Positions 34,801 to 43,030 of a DNA stretch of 64,000 nt are shown here, piece by piece. A program made the translations under genes and the position numbers. How positions within the stretch are numbered: the stretch's first letter is position 1; the number at the start of each line of letters is the position of its first letter. The DNA is from Streptomyces sp. MNU76 (lineage in GTDB: Bacteria > Actinomycetota > Actinomycetes > Streptomycetales > Streptomycetaceae). The DNA lies in the NCBI RefSeq assembly GCF_020982545.1, contig NZ_JAJKLK010000008.1, forward strand, positions 407,529 through 471,528, given 5' to 3'. The notes beneath the pieces are model-generated. The model had not been told where the DNA came from, ran no database searches, and saw only the letters and a list, made by a program, of their open reading frames with translations.

Positions 34801-36723
34801 CATGGGCCGGGGGCTGTCGGCCCGGGTGTGCCAGTAGCCGCGCAGGCCGTTGTCGCGCGACCGCCAGTAGACGAGCAGCTCGCCGTCCACGTGGTGGAAG
34901 CCCGGGTCGCCCCACCTGCCGTCCGCGGATACCCGCAGGTCGTGGGTGAGGAGCGTGCCCTCCGCGCCGATCACCCGGGCCTGCGCGGCGCCCGCCACGA
35001 CGAGATGCGGCCAGGCGTCGGCGACGACGATGTCCTCGACATCGTCCTTCGGGACGAGCGTGGCCGTCGCGTCCTCCCAGGCGGGCCAGCCCAGTTCGTC
35101 GAAGAGCCCGGCGCGCAGCGTGCGCGACAGCACCGGTGCCAGGTCGGTGGAGACGGCGCCGCGCACCTCCTCCTCGGCGAGCGCCAGCGCCTCGGCCGGC
35201 AGCCACTTCAGCCGGGCGAGCGCGTCGGGAAGCTGGGGCAGACCCACGGCGGCGAACCGCCGGACGACCCCGCGCACCCACTCGGCCAGCAGGGGCCGCC
35301 CGCCCGGCGACGCGGCCAGCACCCGGATCGCGCGCCGCCCCTGGTCGTCGTCGCCGAACCGGTCCGCGCCCCGCCGGAAAGCCTTGTGGAAGCGGGAGTC
35401 GGCGGCCAGCGACAGCAGCTCGCGGTGTCCCTCACCCGGGGCCCACTGCTCCAGCGGCAACGCCGAGTCCTTCGGCGGGGCGGCCACGGGCACGTCCAGG
35501 GAGAGCAGCAGATCCATCAGGTCGATGTCGTGTGTGACCCGCAACTCGCGTCCGGCTGTGGTCAGTTCGGCGCGCAGCCGGTCCGCCGTCCGCTCGACCA
35601 GCGGATACAGCTCGGGCATCCGGGTGGAGCCGCGCCAGGACCGCGCCCGCTCACGGTAGGTCAGGAACCGCTCCAGCCAGCCCGCCGTGCCGTCGTGCGG
35701 ACGCTGCTCCTCGGGCAGGGAGCCGTCCCACAGCCCGGCCGTGGCGCCGGAGGCCTCCAACATGTCCAGCCACATCGCGGGCATGTCGTCGTGAGACGAG
35801 GGGAGAGTGTCCAGCAGGGTGCCCCGTACCTTGGGCTCGCGCTCCGCCAGCGCCACCAGCGCCGTACGGTGCCCCTTCCACCAGCCCGCCGCCGCGCGCG
35901 GCGTGGACGGCAGGACCAGCAGTTCGGCCAGGTACTCCTGCTCGGCCTGGTCCGCGTCCCGTCCGGCGGCCCGGGCCAGCCGGCGCAGGTCGTTCGCCAT
36001 CTGGGCCGAGGGCGGCAGACCACCGGCCGTACGGCGCAGGCACAGCTTGGTGAAGCGCCGCAGCGCCTCCTCGGCCGGGACCCGCGCGGCCAGCTCCTTC
36101 GCGTACGCCGACAGCACCTTCACCGGGAGCGCGCCGGCCAGCGCGAACTCCAGGAACACGGCGTCGAGCCGCTCCTCCTCCACGACGAGCCCGTGTTCCG
36201 CCTCGGCCTTGCGGGCGCGGGTGAACAACTGGGCCGCGTACGTGGCGTTCTCCTCGGCTAGGAACACCCGTCCGGCCTGCTCGAAGAAGGTCGGCAGGAA
36301 GTGCGGCACCGACGCCGCCAGCCGCTCGCCGAGCTCCAGATAGGCGTCCATGGCCGTCTTCGGCTTGGACTTCGCCCGCCGGGCCGCCTTCTCCAGGTCC
36401 GGCACGATGCCCAGCGCGTGGTGCCCGTCCGCCGGGTGGTGCACCAGCACCCACTCGGGGAAGCCCAGCGACTGCCGCAGCCCCAGCCCGACGACCGCCG
36501 GCTCCGCGTCCGGCTCCAGGCCCAGGAACCCGGCGGCCAGATCCTCCGCCGCGCCCAGCTCCCCGGCGACCAGCCGCACCACCACCCGGTCCTCCAGGCC
36601 CGGATGACGGTACGTCCGCGCCGTCAGCGGCACCGCCCGCTCCCCGGCCCCCTCGGTGTCCGGCGGCAGCACCCCGCCCGCGGCCAGCACATCCTCGTAC
36701 GACACCTCTGTCCCCCCGCTCAT
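31804..36723 (-). CDS. Very large protein of unknown function (1,639 aa)
   Basis: ATG 36723 (MSGGTEVSYEDVLAAGGVLP) overlaps the stop of the DUF4132 gene (ATGA). No transmembrane segments or signal peptide. The first ~450 residues look alpha-helical and repeat-like (FTRARKAEAEHGLVVEEERL, EEALRRFTKLCLRRTAGGLP). The middle (~600-900) has beta-rich stretches with WRSRDNGLRGYWHTRADSPR and LLFDGASYWVWHAEG, suggesting a propeller or jelly-roll region. The C-terminus (RIDNQRPYAVEVALRLARST, LFLPGGWVDPKSPRLPLERW) is well ordered. Database entries of this type are sometimes called DNA-binding proteins, but I see no motif that proves it. The size suggests the scaffold or sensor of the MoxR/VWA system. 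Confidence 0.8.
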   Translation of the reverse strand: MSGGTEVSYEDVLAAGGVLPPDTEGAGERAVPLTARTYRHPGLEDRVVVRLVAGELGAAEDLAAGFLGLEPDAEPAVVGLGLRQSLGFPEWVLVHHPADGHHALGIVPDLEKAARRAKSKPKTAMDAYLELGERLAASVPHFLPTFFEQAGRVFLAEENATYAAQLFTRARKAEAEHGLVVEEERLDAVFLEFALAGALPVKVLSAYAKELAARVPAEEALRRFTKLCLRRTAGGLPPSAQMANDLRRLARAAGRDADQAEQEYLAELLVLPSTPRAAAGWWKGHRTALVALAEREPKVRGTLLDTLPSSHDDMPAMWLDMLEASGATAGLWDGSLPEEQRPHDGTAGWLERFLTYRERARSWRGSTRMPELYPLVERTADRLRAELTTAGRELRVTHDIDLMDLLLSLDVPVAAPPKDSALPLEQWAPGEGHRELLSLAADSRFHKAFRRGADRFGDDDQGRRAIRVLAASPGGRPLLAEWVRGVVRRFAAVGLPQLPDALARLKWLPAEALALAEEEVRGAVSTDLAPVLSRTLRAGLFDELGWPAWEDATATLVPKDDVEDIVVADAWPHLVVAGAAQARVIGAEGTLLTHDLRVSADGRWGDPGFHHVDGELLVYWRSRDNGLRGYWHTRADSPRPMEGPGGTRSTEMDWYKADLKLTLPLPGGGRATGAGVLHAGDTTIPDERWLLFDGASYWVWHAEGERETHGFYEYDPATHRRGRMSMPAFLADALRDAPEGSVYDSGWLGPSPTVGRAPACAPVDGVVGLRTVRLPDGAYRTQDLAGHTVTLPAGKGRPSALVVFPGDDRARAVVRNGWQLQIVDTDGVVTSVAKTDRTPGAFGEGTLLLPPVQFWECMTPRDPEGSAALRRIDAATSTALLAAAQGAAQEDKDTLSDAIRALLPVTHDALVAGIAGVVRHAAGQQAVLDAAAARLTRALDEGVDELEGPAGPADTVLQSALSGLGEPPHHWWNRDEEADTVFRSLRVMSRAAGLLPATTAPRGAAVRLHLDGTELPSGQPDLWSLADRTSAIVFRALALTTPEEHREALRALLDRFATLGLGIGAASERWRAVILGLKADQLRTASGDWRTGSWNGLLPLGDDAFLAVVGRLSLNDDGAVFTGFFHDPTGRFEIPEPYTLRESCRLAGEAHAARLGAFLTELAERGPAPWFPEAAEEFARRTGVTETMARLIVAGLPQADVYQRVFLSKEARDAIGVKQAPAAVAKDELRGVDGEIRAAVVAALLPADPARLWTEGPDVAAAAEVWNSKVGRRIAIPEELLADATRAVKHSRWELRSALPALLHPAGEPRLTRDLEWAVRGDQVRPVDDDAVGFTADTLVGSVGLAAWLAHRLPAGDPLRAALPTALTAVRERLAHPGLVLDVGRYIGLPQFRKTAGTPTEVGEGFERYGAVILATQDDQPAPGIRVALLDEAGEDPYLPALRIDNQRPYAVEVALRLARSTPYAALLADPGDPVAGERGKDGTWWPQDPSRSVPELVTEVAKEYGIGEDAATLYLMLLAMPDPTDRMTARWTGWKPARLKAARAELSGGELVVEATRARAGRSLFLPGGWVDPKSPRLPLERWKLPLFAGLMTDEDATFGVIVPSEPAAALYRRAWQRIQDGDAPRFEELKVRRGRRR

Positions 36724-37586
36724 GCGTCCTTGCCCTCCTCGATCACGCGCCCGGCGTACAGCGCCGCGGCCATCCGCATCCCCTCCGACCACGCCACCGG
36801 GCCCACCTCGCCGAGCGGCAGGGCGTGGCCGTCCTGGTCCTGCCAGGTGAGGCTGCCGGTCTCCACCTCGTCGTCCCAGTACGGCTCCCCGATCCACACG
36901 GAGGCCTCGACGGTGCGCTCGCCGTCCCGGACGCGGGCGGTGGCGTACCCGCCGGAGACGCGGTACCCCAGGGACGTGGCCCGTGCGGCGAGCGCGAACC
37001 GGGAGCGGTACTGGCCGCCGGTGAACTCCCGCACCTGGGTGGCCTTGGCCGCCAGGTCGTCCGGGCGCCGCCAGGTGGCCCGGTGTATCTGCTCGACGCG
37101 CTGGACGATGCCGAGCTCCGCCGCGAACTCCCGGATGTCGTCGAGGTCCGGCAGCAGCACGGGGTGCGGCAGGGTCACCGTGCGCGGGGAGAGACGGACC
37201 GTCTCACCGTCCAGGTTCACCACGCGCAGTTCGCCGGAGTCGGTGGCGCCCCGCAGGAAGCCCACTTCGTCCGGGTCGTCACCGACCACCGCGAGGTCGC
37301 GCAGGGCGGCCTGCCACGCCTCGTCCGGCCACACCCGGGCCAGCAGGCCGGTGGGTACGGGCAGTGACGACACCATCCAGGCGTCCACCTGTTCGACACA
37401 TGCCGTCGCGTGCCGATCCAGCCATTCGGCGAACCGGCGCAGCCGGTCCACCTCGGGATGGTCCTTCAGCGCCTTCGGCAGCGACTTCAACTGCCGTCCC
37501 GCCGCACGGCCCGAGGTGGCTCGTGCGGCCACCCGCCCCTCCACAAGAGCGACCTCGTACCCGTCGCCCGCCGACAGCCATCCCAC
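36720..37586 (-). CDS. DUF4132-domain protein
   Basis: 288 aa, GTG start at 37586 with a GGGG-rich box upstream. The sequence fits DUF4132 (the family of E. coli YehI/MolR-type proteins): VNLDGETVRLSPRTVTLPHP, DIREFAAELGIVQRVEQIHR and the ending EGMRMAAALYAGRVIEE. First gene of the leftward operon and coupled to the giant gene by a 4-nt overlap. DUF4132 has no proven biochemistry. Its repeated association with MoxR/VWA/SWIM genes in Streptomyces is the main functional hint. Confidence 0.8.
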   Translation of the reverse strand: MGWLSAGDGYEVALVEGRVAARATSGRAAGRQLKSLPKALKDHPEVDRLRRFAEWLDRHATACVEQVDAWMVSSLPVPTGLLARVWPDEAWQAALRDLAVVGDDPDEVGFLRGATDSGELRVVNLDGETVRLSPRTVTLPHPVLLPDLDDIREFAAELGIVQRVEQIHRATWRRPDDLAAKATQVREFTGGQYRSRFALAARATSLGYRVSGGYATARVRDGERTVEASVWIGEPYWDDEVETGSLTWQDQDGHALPLGEVGPVAWSEGMRMAAALYAGRVIEEGKDA

Positions 37587-38331
37587 GAACCCCAGCCCCT
37601 AGCGTCAATTGCACAAGAAGAAAGCACAGTTCAGCCGGGGAATCCCGGCCCAAGTGCGACCATGTGCGGAACGCTAGCGGCAGCCACTGACAATCCGTCC
37701 GGCGCCTCCCCACGACGCCCCCTGCGGCACGTCGGGAGCCCGACGGCGAAAGGGGCACGCGAGAGGATCCCCCCGGCGTCCGGCAAGCCAATCGAAGCGA
37801 ACAGGGCTGACGCATCCGTAGACCTACGTAACCGGAGTACGTATTACCGGCCAGTCCCCGTAGGCGGCGCCGCGCGGCTGTCGCCCGGCCGACGTGTGTC
37901 CGCCGCGCTCACCCTCCGCAGTGACACGTGCCCCGGCCGACGGCCGTGCCGGGGGCGCCGATCGTCCGACGAGCCAGGCGATGCCCCGACTCGTCAACGG
38001 GGCCGCGGTTTCCACAGACAGGGGCCGGAAAACGGCGGATGGCCGAGATCGCGCGCACGGCGCGGTGGCGGGAGAGCGGCGCGCGGCGTGCGATACGCGC
38101 CAATGCGATCCGGATGCCGTCCCGCCCGCCGCACGGCCCGAACGGGCGGCTCCGGCCCCACCCGTACCCCCTGTCACGCCACCGTTACCGTGCGCTGATG
38201 CGGGCTCGCGGGGCGGCCGCCACGGCTCCGCCGCACCGTCTTCACCCGGCGCACACTTCCGGCCGGGCCGCGGTCGGCCGCCGCCCGTCGGGGCAGACGG
38301 TGCGCCCGGCGGATGCCTAGCCTCCCGGCCC
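37587..38331. other. Long intergenic region, no supported gene
   Basis: About 745 bp lie between the leftward operon and the rightward secreted protein. It holds both promoters. The most A+T-rich part is 37825-37850, where TACGTA occurs twice, 13 bp apart, each followed by CCGG; this may be a promoter or operator. Rightward frames through the region have poor codon bias and no signal or domain. I see nothing else. Confidence 0.5.
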
Positions 38332-38859
38332 ATGCGATCACCACTGATGAGACGCTTCGGCCTCGGCGCCGTACTCGCCCTCGCCCTCGCCGTGTTCGGC
38401 ATGGCCCCCGGCGCGAGCGCGGCCGCCCCGGCCCCCGCGGAGCTGACGTTCGCCACCGACAGCGCCACCACCACGCCCGGCGGCACGGTCGACCTGTCGA
38501 TGACGATCACGAACAACCACACCTACGACGTCTGGTTCGTCTACCAGACCATCGAGCCCACCTGGCTGACCGACCAGCGCCCCGACCTGAAGTACTCCTT
38601 CACCGGCTGCAGCCTCGCCACGGCCGCCGGTGCCACCCCCTGCGCCGGCACCGGCCCCGCCGACCTCGGCACCAACTACGGCGCCACGATCCCGCCCGGC
38701 CAGAGCCGTACCGTCACGCTGACGCTCCAGGTCGCCGGTGACTCCGGCTGCAACGGGAACATCGGCTTCTACTCGTACTACTACGCCGAGTTCAGCGACA
38801 GGACCAACGTCAGCGGCGGCCCGGTGTTCACGCCCGAGACCCGGGTGCTCTGCGCCTGA
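38332..38859 (+). CDS. Small secreted protein
   Basis: 175 aa. Start at ATG 38332 (ATG 38347 possible). Clear Sec signal peptide (MRRFGLGAVLALALAVFGMA, cleavage after ASA-A). The mature part is a single beta-rich domain like an Ig/DUF11-type fold: SATTTPGGTVDLSMTITNNH, GATIPPGQSRTVTLTLQVAG. It has four cysteines (TGCSLATAAGATPCAG, DSGCNGN, terminal VLCA) that could form two disulfides. Unknown function. It lies 410 bp before the exopolysaccharide operon and could be an accessory wall or matrix protein, but nothing proves a link. Confidence 0.8.
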   Translation: MRSPLMRRFGLGAVLALALAVFGMAPGASAAAPAPAELTFATDSATTTPGGTVDLSMTITNNHTYDVWFVYQTIEPTWLTDQRPDLKYSFTGCSLATAAGATPCAGTGPADLGTNYGATIPPGQSRTVTLTLQVAGDSGCNGNIGFYSYYYAEFSDRTNVSGGPVFTPETRVLCA

Positions 38860-38926
38860 CGGCCCGTCGACGAGGTGGGCGGTCGTGACGGGAGTGACCT
38901 GAAATGATCTGCGATCAGGCTTCCGT

Positions 38927-38942
38927 CATGGTCTGGACCACT
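38927..38942. promoter_or_regulatory. dre-like DasR binding site
   Basis: CATGGTCTGGACCACT matches 13 of 16 positions of the DasR consensus (ACTGGTCTAGACCACT as I recall it), with both TGGTC and GACCA arms intact. DasR is the GntR-type repressor of N-acetylglucosamine and chitin genes in Streptomyces, released by glucosamine-6-phosphate. Located 330 bp before the deacetylase start. Confidence 0.55.
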
Positions 38943-39070
38943 GGCGAACGAACTGGCGGACCCCGGCGGTCCGTCGACCTGCCCCGCGGGGCCCGGACCA
39001 GCGTGCCGGGCCCTCGCGGGTCGTCGTGTGCCCCGTTCGGGGGTGGATGAGAAAACGTTCAATTCGGTTC

Positions 39071-39094
39071 CAGGTGCGCCCACTTGGACACCTG
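39071..39094. promoter_or_regulatory. Inverted repeat CAGGTG-N12-CACCTG
   Basis: Perfect 6-bp arms in the A+T-enriched leader of the operon. Could be a regulator site or a leader hairpin; the factor is unknown. Confidence 0.3.
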
Positions 39095-39269
39095 CACTTT
39101 TCCGTCATGTTTCGCAGCATGACCACGAAAGCCACACACAGACACCACTATGTGACGCGACGGATGCGTCGACGACCGGGTTCAGAGGGGGACGCCGGCG
39201 TCACGCAAGGGGGTGCGTCCGCTCCAGGAGAGACGTGCTCACCCCTGCCCGGGGAGGGGACTTCACCGC

Positions 39270-41429
39270 ATGAAGCGGACTTCACGCACCACCGTGCTCA
39301 CGGTGGCCGCGCTCATCGCCGCGCTCGGCCTGCCCGCCGGTCCGGCCCACGCCGACGACCCCGCACCCCGCATCGATCTGCGGGTCCTGGTGGTCAGCGA
39401 CGGTGGCCCGTCCACCGACGCGATAGCCGCCGAACTCACCACCGAGGGCACGCCGTACACCGAGATCGACCTGACGAGCCCCGACCGGCCCGTGATCGAC
39501 GCCGGCTTCCTCGCGGACACCGTCGACGGCCGCCCGCGCGCCAAGTACCAGGCGGTCGTACTGCCCAACGACAATCCGTTCCCGGCCGGCTCCACCGAGA
39601 TGACGGCGCTCGCGGAGTACGAGCGCACGTACGCCATCCCCCAGGTCGACGCCTACACCTACGCGCGTCCGGAAGCCGGTCTGCAGTACCCGGTGTACGG
39701 CGGCTACTCCGGCGGCCTCGACGGCGCCGAGGCCCAGGTGACCGACGCCGGGAAAGCGGGCCCCTTCGGCTACCTCGACGGCGCCGTGCCCTTCGAGGAC
39801 AACGACCCCGCCGTCGGCGAGAGTTACGGCTATCTGTCGAGACCGGTGGCGGGCGCCGACTTCACGTCCTACGTCGACGCGGCGATCCCCGGCCAGTCCA
39901 CGCGCGGCAGCCTGGTGGGCGAGTACCGCCACGACGGGCGGCGCGAACTCGTCGTCACCTTCGTGTACAACCAGTACCAGCAGCAGTTCCGGCTGCTCGC
40001 CCGCGGCATCGTCGAGTGGATGACCGGCGGGGTGCACCTGGGCGCCACGCGGAACTACTTCGCCGTGCACGTCGACGACGTGTTCGCCGCCGACGACCGC
40101 TGGAACACCGAACTCAACTGCACCCCCGGCGACGTCGACTGTGCCGACCCGAACGTCGAGCCCGACCCCATCCGTATGACCCCGGACGACGTCGACCACG
40201 CCACCGCCTGGCAGACCGCCCAGGGCTTCACCCTCGACCTCGCCTACAACGGCGCCGGGAGCGTCGACCACCGCGAGGACAACAACGGCGACGACGCCCT
40301 CACCGACCGGTTCGTCGCGGAGCGCAACCGCTTCCGCTGGATCAACCACACCTACTCGCACCCCTTCCTCGGCTGCGTCCAGGACACCAGCGTGGTCCCC
40401 TGGCGATGCGCCACCGAAGCCGACGGCTCCACCCGGTGGGTGAGCCGCAACGACATATCCGACGAGATCGCCACCAACCGCGTCTGGGGTGAGACCGCCG
40501 GACTCCCCCTGGAGGAGGACGAGTTGGTCACCGGTGAGCACTCCGGCATGAAGGTGCTGCCGCAACAGCCCGCGGACAACCCCAACCTGGCGCTCGCCCT
40601 CGACGACAACGACATCACCTGGCTCGGCTCCGACAACTCCCGCGAGCCCGTCCAGCGGCAGGTCGGCCCCGCCACGACCGTGCCCCGCCACCCGATGAAC
40701 GTCTTCTACAACGCCGGCCGCGCGGCCGAACAGGTCGACGAGTACAACTGGATCTACACCGGCCGCGCCCAGGGCGGCAGCGGCATCTGTGAGGACAACC
40801 CCGCCACCACCACCTGCCTCACCGCACCGCTGGACCCGGCCACCGGCTACGAAGAGGTCATCGTGCCGCTGGAGAAGCGGATCGCCCTCGGCCACGTCCT
40901 CGCCGGCGACCCCAAGCCGCACTTCATCCACCAGTCGAACCTGGCCGAGGACCGCATCGCCTACCCGGTGCTCGACGGCGTCCTCGACGGCTACGCGGCC
41001 CTGTTCGCCGAGAACACCCCCGTGGTCAACCTGCGGATGAAGGACGTCGGCGCCGAACTCCGCCGCAGGGCCGCCTGGCAGGCCGCGCTGCAGGCCGGTG
41101 ACGTCACCGCCCATCGCATCGGCGACACCGTCACCGTCGAGGCCCCGGACGGCCTGGCGATCACCGTCACCGCGCCCACCGGCACCACCCTCGCCGGTTC
41201 CGCCTTCGGCGACGCCTACGCGGGCGCCGTCTCCGGCTGGACCCCCTCCACGGGCGCCCCCCTCTCCCTCGGCCTGCCCGCCTCCGTCGGCCCCTCGGCC
41301 ACCGACGCCACCGGGCCCGTCGAGACCACGGCCCCCGCACCGGACACCCGTGTTCCCGCGGGCGTGAGCGAGAGAGTGCCGTACACCGCGGAATCCGTCA
41401 CCTCGGACTCCACCACCGCGGACGACTGA
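39270..41429 (+). CDS. Secreted Agd3-like (CE18-type) polysaccharide deacetylase
   Basis: 719 aa, start ATG 39270 after GGGGAGGGG. The Sec signal peptide MKRTSRTTVLTVAALIAALG ends PAHA-D. The N-terminal region (LRVLVVSDGGPSTDAIAAEL) resembles the carbohydrate-binding/glutaminase-like domain of Agd3. The deacetylase core has FAVHVDDVFAADDRW (metal-binding His-Asp and catalytic Asp) and FRWINHTYSHPFLGC (the HxxxH metal motif). The C-terminal ~120 residues are beta-rich and Thr/Ala/Pro-rich. Agd3 deacetylates GalNAc in fungal galactosaminogalactan, giving a cationic adhesive polymer. First gene of the operon. Homology is by motif and order, so substrate is inferred. Confidence 0.82.
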   Translation: MKRTSRTTVLTVAALIAALGLPAGPAHADDPAPRIDLRVLVVSDGGPSTDAIAAELTTEGTPYTEIDLTSPDRPVIDAGFLADTVDGRPRAKYQAVVLPNDNPFPAGSTEMTALAEYERTYAIPQVDAYTYARPEAGLQYPVYGGYSGGLDGAEAQVTDAGKAGPFGYLDGAVPFEDNDPAVGESYGYLSRPVAGADFTSYVDAAIPGQSTRGSLVGEYRHDGRRELVVTFVYNQYQQQFRLLARGIVEWMTGGVHLGATRNYFAVHVDDVFAADDRWNTELNCTPGDVDCADPNVEPDPIRMTPDDVDHATAWQTAQGFTLDLAYNGAGSVDHREDNNGDDALTDRFVAERNRFRWINHTYSHPFLGCVQDTSVVPWRCATEADGSTRWVSRNDISDEIATNRVWGETAGLPLEEDELVTGEHSGMKVLPQQPADNPNLALALDDNDITWLGSDNSREPVQRQVGPATTVPRHPMNVFYNAGRAAEQVDEYNWIYTGRAQGGSGICEDNPATTTCLTAPLDPATGYEEVIVPLEKRIALGHVLAGDPKPHFIHQSNLAEDRIAYPVLDGVLDGYAALFAENTPVVNLRMKDVGAELRRRAAWQAALQAGDVTAHRIGDTVTVEAPDGLAITVTAPTGTTLAGSAFGDAYAGAVSGWTPSTGAPLSLGLPASVGPSATDATGPVETTAPAPDTRVPAGVSERVPYTAESVTSDSTTADD

Positions 41430-41453
41430 CCCGCGGCTCCCGCCCATCGAGCC

Positions 41454-41481
41454 GTCCCGGCCGCACTGCACCGGCCGGGAC
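41454..41481 (+). terminator. Strong hairpin between deacetylase and pelF genes
   Basis: GTCCCGGCCG pairs perfectly with CGGCCGGGAC around CACTGCAC (10-bp stem), 24 nt past the deacetylase stop and 40 nt before the next start. Probably a partial terminator or mRNA-stabilising element within the operon. Confidence 0.6.
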
Positions 41482-41521
41482 CGGCAGGAACCACCCCACA
41501 CCACGGCCGTGGAGCACACCG

Positions 41522-43030
41522 ATGCCCGTTCCCCACGACGCGCGCCGACTCGGCGCGGCGCGCGTCACCCTCCTCACCGAAGGCACCTATCCCCACAGCC
41601 ACGGCGGCGTCAGCGTCTGGTGCGACCAACTGGTCCAGGGCATGCCGGACCTCGACTTCGACGTCATCGCCGTCACCGGCACCGGACGCGAACCCCTCGT
41701 CTGGGACCTGCCCGCACACGTCGCCCGTGTGCTGTCGGTCCCCATGTGGGGCGACCCGCCCGAGGGCCGCGCGCCCCAGGGCCGTGCCCGTCACCGGCTC
41801 GCCGGCGCCTATGAGCGGTTCCTCACCGCCCTGCTCGACCCGGGGGCCGAGGACGGCTTCGCGCCCGCCCTGTACGAGCTGGCCCGGGCAGCCGGGGACG
41901 GCGCACTCAGCCCCTACCTGCGCTCGGACCGGGCCATCGCCCAGCTGACCGCCGTCTGGAACCGCCCCGGCCTTGCCGTCCGCGAGGCCCGCCCCACGCT
42001 GCACGACGCGCTCACCGCGACCTCCCTGCTCGAACACGCCCTGCGCCCGCTCGCCGCACCGGCTCCCGAGACCGGCGTCGCGCACGCGGTCAGCGGTGGT
42101 GTCGCCGTCCTGCCGGGCCTCGCCGCCCTCGAACGGCACGGCGTCCCCCTGCTGCTGACCGAACACGGCGTCTATCTGCGCGAGCGCTACCTCGGCTACC
42201 GCACCGCCCCCTACCGCTGGCCCGTGAAGGCCGTCGTCCTGGGCTTCTTCCGCCTCCTCGCCGAGGAGACCTACCGGCGGGCGGCCCTGATCACCCCGGG
42301 CAACCGCTACAACCGGCTCTGGGAGGAACAGGGCGGCGCCGACCCCGACTCGATCCGCACCGTCTACAACGGCGTCGACCCCGCCGCGTTCCCACCCGCC
42401 GGGCCCGAACCGGAGACGCTCACCCTCAGCTGGGCGGGCCGCGTCGACCCCATCAAGGACCTGGAGACGCTCATCCGGGCGTTCGCCCTCGTCAGGGCGG
42501 AACTCCCGGACGCGCGGCTGCGGTTGTTCGGCGGGACACCACGCGGCGGCGAGGCCTACCGGGAGCGCTGCGAGGCCCTCGCCGCCGAGCTGGGCCACGG
42601 CGACGCCGTCACCTTCGAGGGCCGCGTCGACGACATCAAGGACGCCTACGCCGCAGGCAACGTCGTCATGCTCTCCAGCATCAGCGAAGGCTTCCCGTTC
42701 ACCCTCATCGAGGCCATGTCCTGCGGGCGGGCCACCGTCTCCACCGACGTGGGCGGTGTGCGCGAGGCCGTCGGCGACACCGGGCTCGTGGTGCCACCGC
42801 GCGACCCGGAGACGATGGCGAAGGCCGCGTTGGAACTGCTGGGCGACCCGGCACGCCGCCGGGCCATGGGGGAGGCGGCCCGGCTCCGGGTGATCGAGCA
42901 GTTCACCCTCCGCCGGACCATCGACACCTTCCGCTCCATCTACCTCGAACTGCCCACCCTGGAAAGGCGATCGACGACCGTCGACATCCCGGCGCCGACG
43001 CCCGCCCCGATCAGCACGGTGGCCGGATGA
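41522..43030 (+). CDS. PelF-type GT4 glycosyltransferase
   Basis: 502 aa, ATG 41522. The hallmark PelF N-terminus is present: VTLLTEGTYPHSHGGVSVWC followed by DQLVQGMPDLDFDVIAV. The GT-B C-terminal half has LSWAGRVDPIKDLETLIRAF, the nucleotide-site LSSISEGFPFTLIEAMSCGR (EGFPFxxIEAM) and DVGGVREAVGDTGLVVPPRD. In Pseudomonas, cytosolic PelF uses UDP-GlcNAc/GalNAc to build the Pel chain and works with membrane proteins PelD, PelE and PelG. Here it overlaps the next gene, a polytopic membrane protein, by ATGA, suggesting a complex. It is the polymerase candidate of this locus. Confidence 0.9.
   Translation: MPVPHDARRLGAARVTLLTEGTYPHSHGGVSVWCDQLVQGMPDLDFDVIAVTGTGREPLVWDLPAHVARVLSVPMWGDPPEGRAPQGRARHRLAGAYERFLTALLDPGAEDGFAPALYELARAAGDGALSPYLRSDRAIAQLTAVWNRPGLAVREARPTLHDALTATSLLEHALRPLAAPAPETGVAHAVSGGVAVLPGLAALERHGVPLLLTEHGVYLRERYLGYRTAPYRWPVKAVVLGFFRLLAEETYRRAALITPGNRYNRLWEEQGGADPDSIRTVYNGVDPAAFPPAGPEPETLTLSWAGRVDPIKDLETLIRAFALVRAELPDARLRLFGGTPRGGEAYRERCEALAAELGHGDAVTFEGRVDDIKDAYAAGNVVMLSSISEGFPFTLIEAMSCGRATVSTDVGGVREAVGDTGLVVPPRDPETMAKAALELLGDPARRRAMGEAARLRVIEQFTLRRTIDTFRSIYLELPTLERRSTTVDIPAPTPAPISTVAG

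Larger units (their letters stand above)
38860..39269. other. Leader/promoter region of the exopolysaccharide operon
   Basis: 410 bp without a gene, rich in symmetry: a DasR-like site (38927-38942), the inverted repeat CAGGTG-N12-CACCTG (39071-39094) and a perfect 12-bp palindrome GACGCCGGCGTC (39191-39202). The stretch around 39050-39120 is A+T-enriched and is the likeliest promoter. The operon's first start codon follows GGGGAGGGG. Confidence 0.5.

Noticed and set aside
31870..36261. 1,463-codon rightward frame antisense to the giant operon gene
   Set aside because: Same reason: biased composition, no recognisable domain, no start context.
37894..38331. Upstream extension of the secreted-protein frame (N-terminal 146 codons)
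   Set aside because: Composition is Arg/Pro/Gly-rich and would bury the signal peptide. The start at 38332 with a classical Sec signal is far more likely.
39282..41519. 745-codon leftward frame opposite the Agd3-like gene
   Set aside because: Antisense shadow. The plus strand has a signal peptide and deacetylase motifs.
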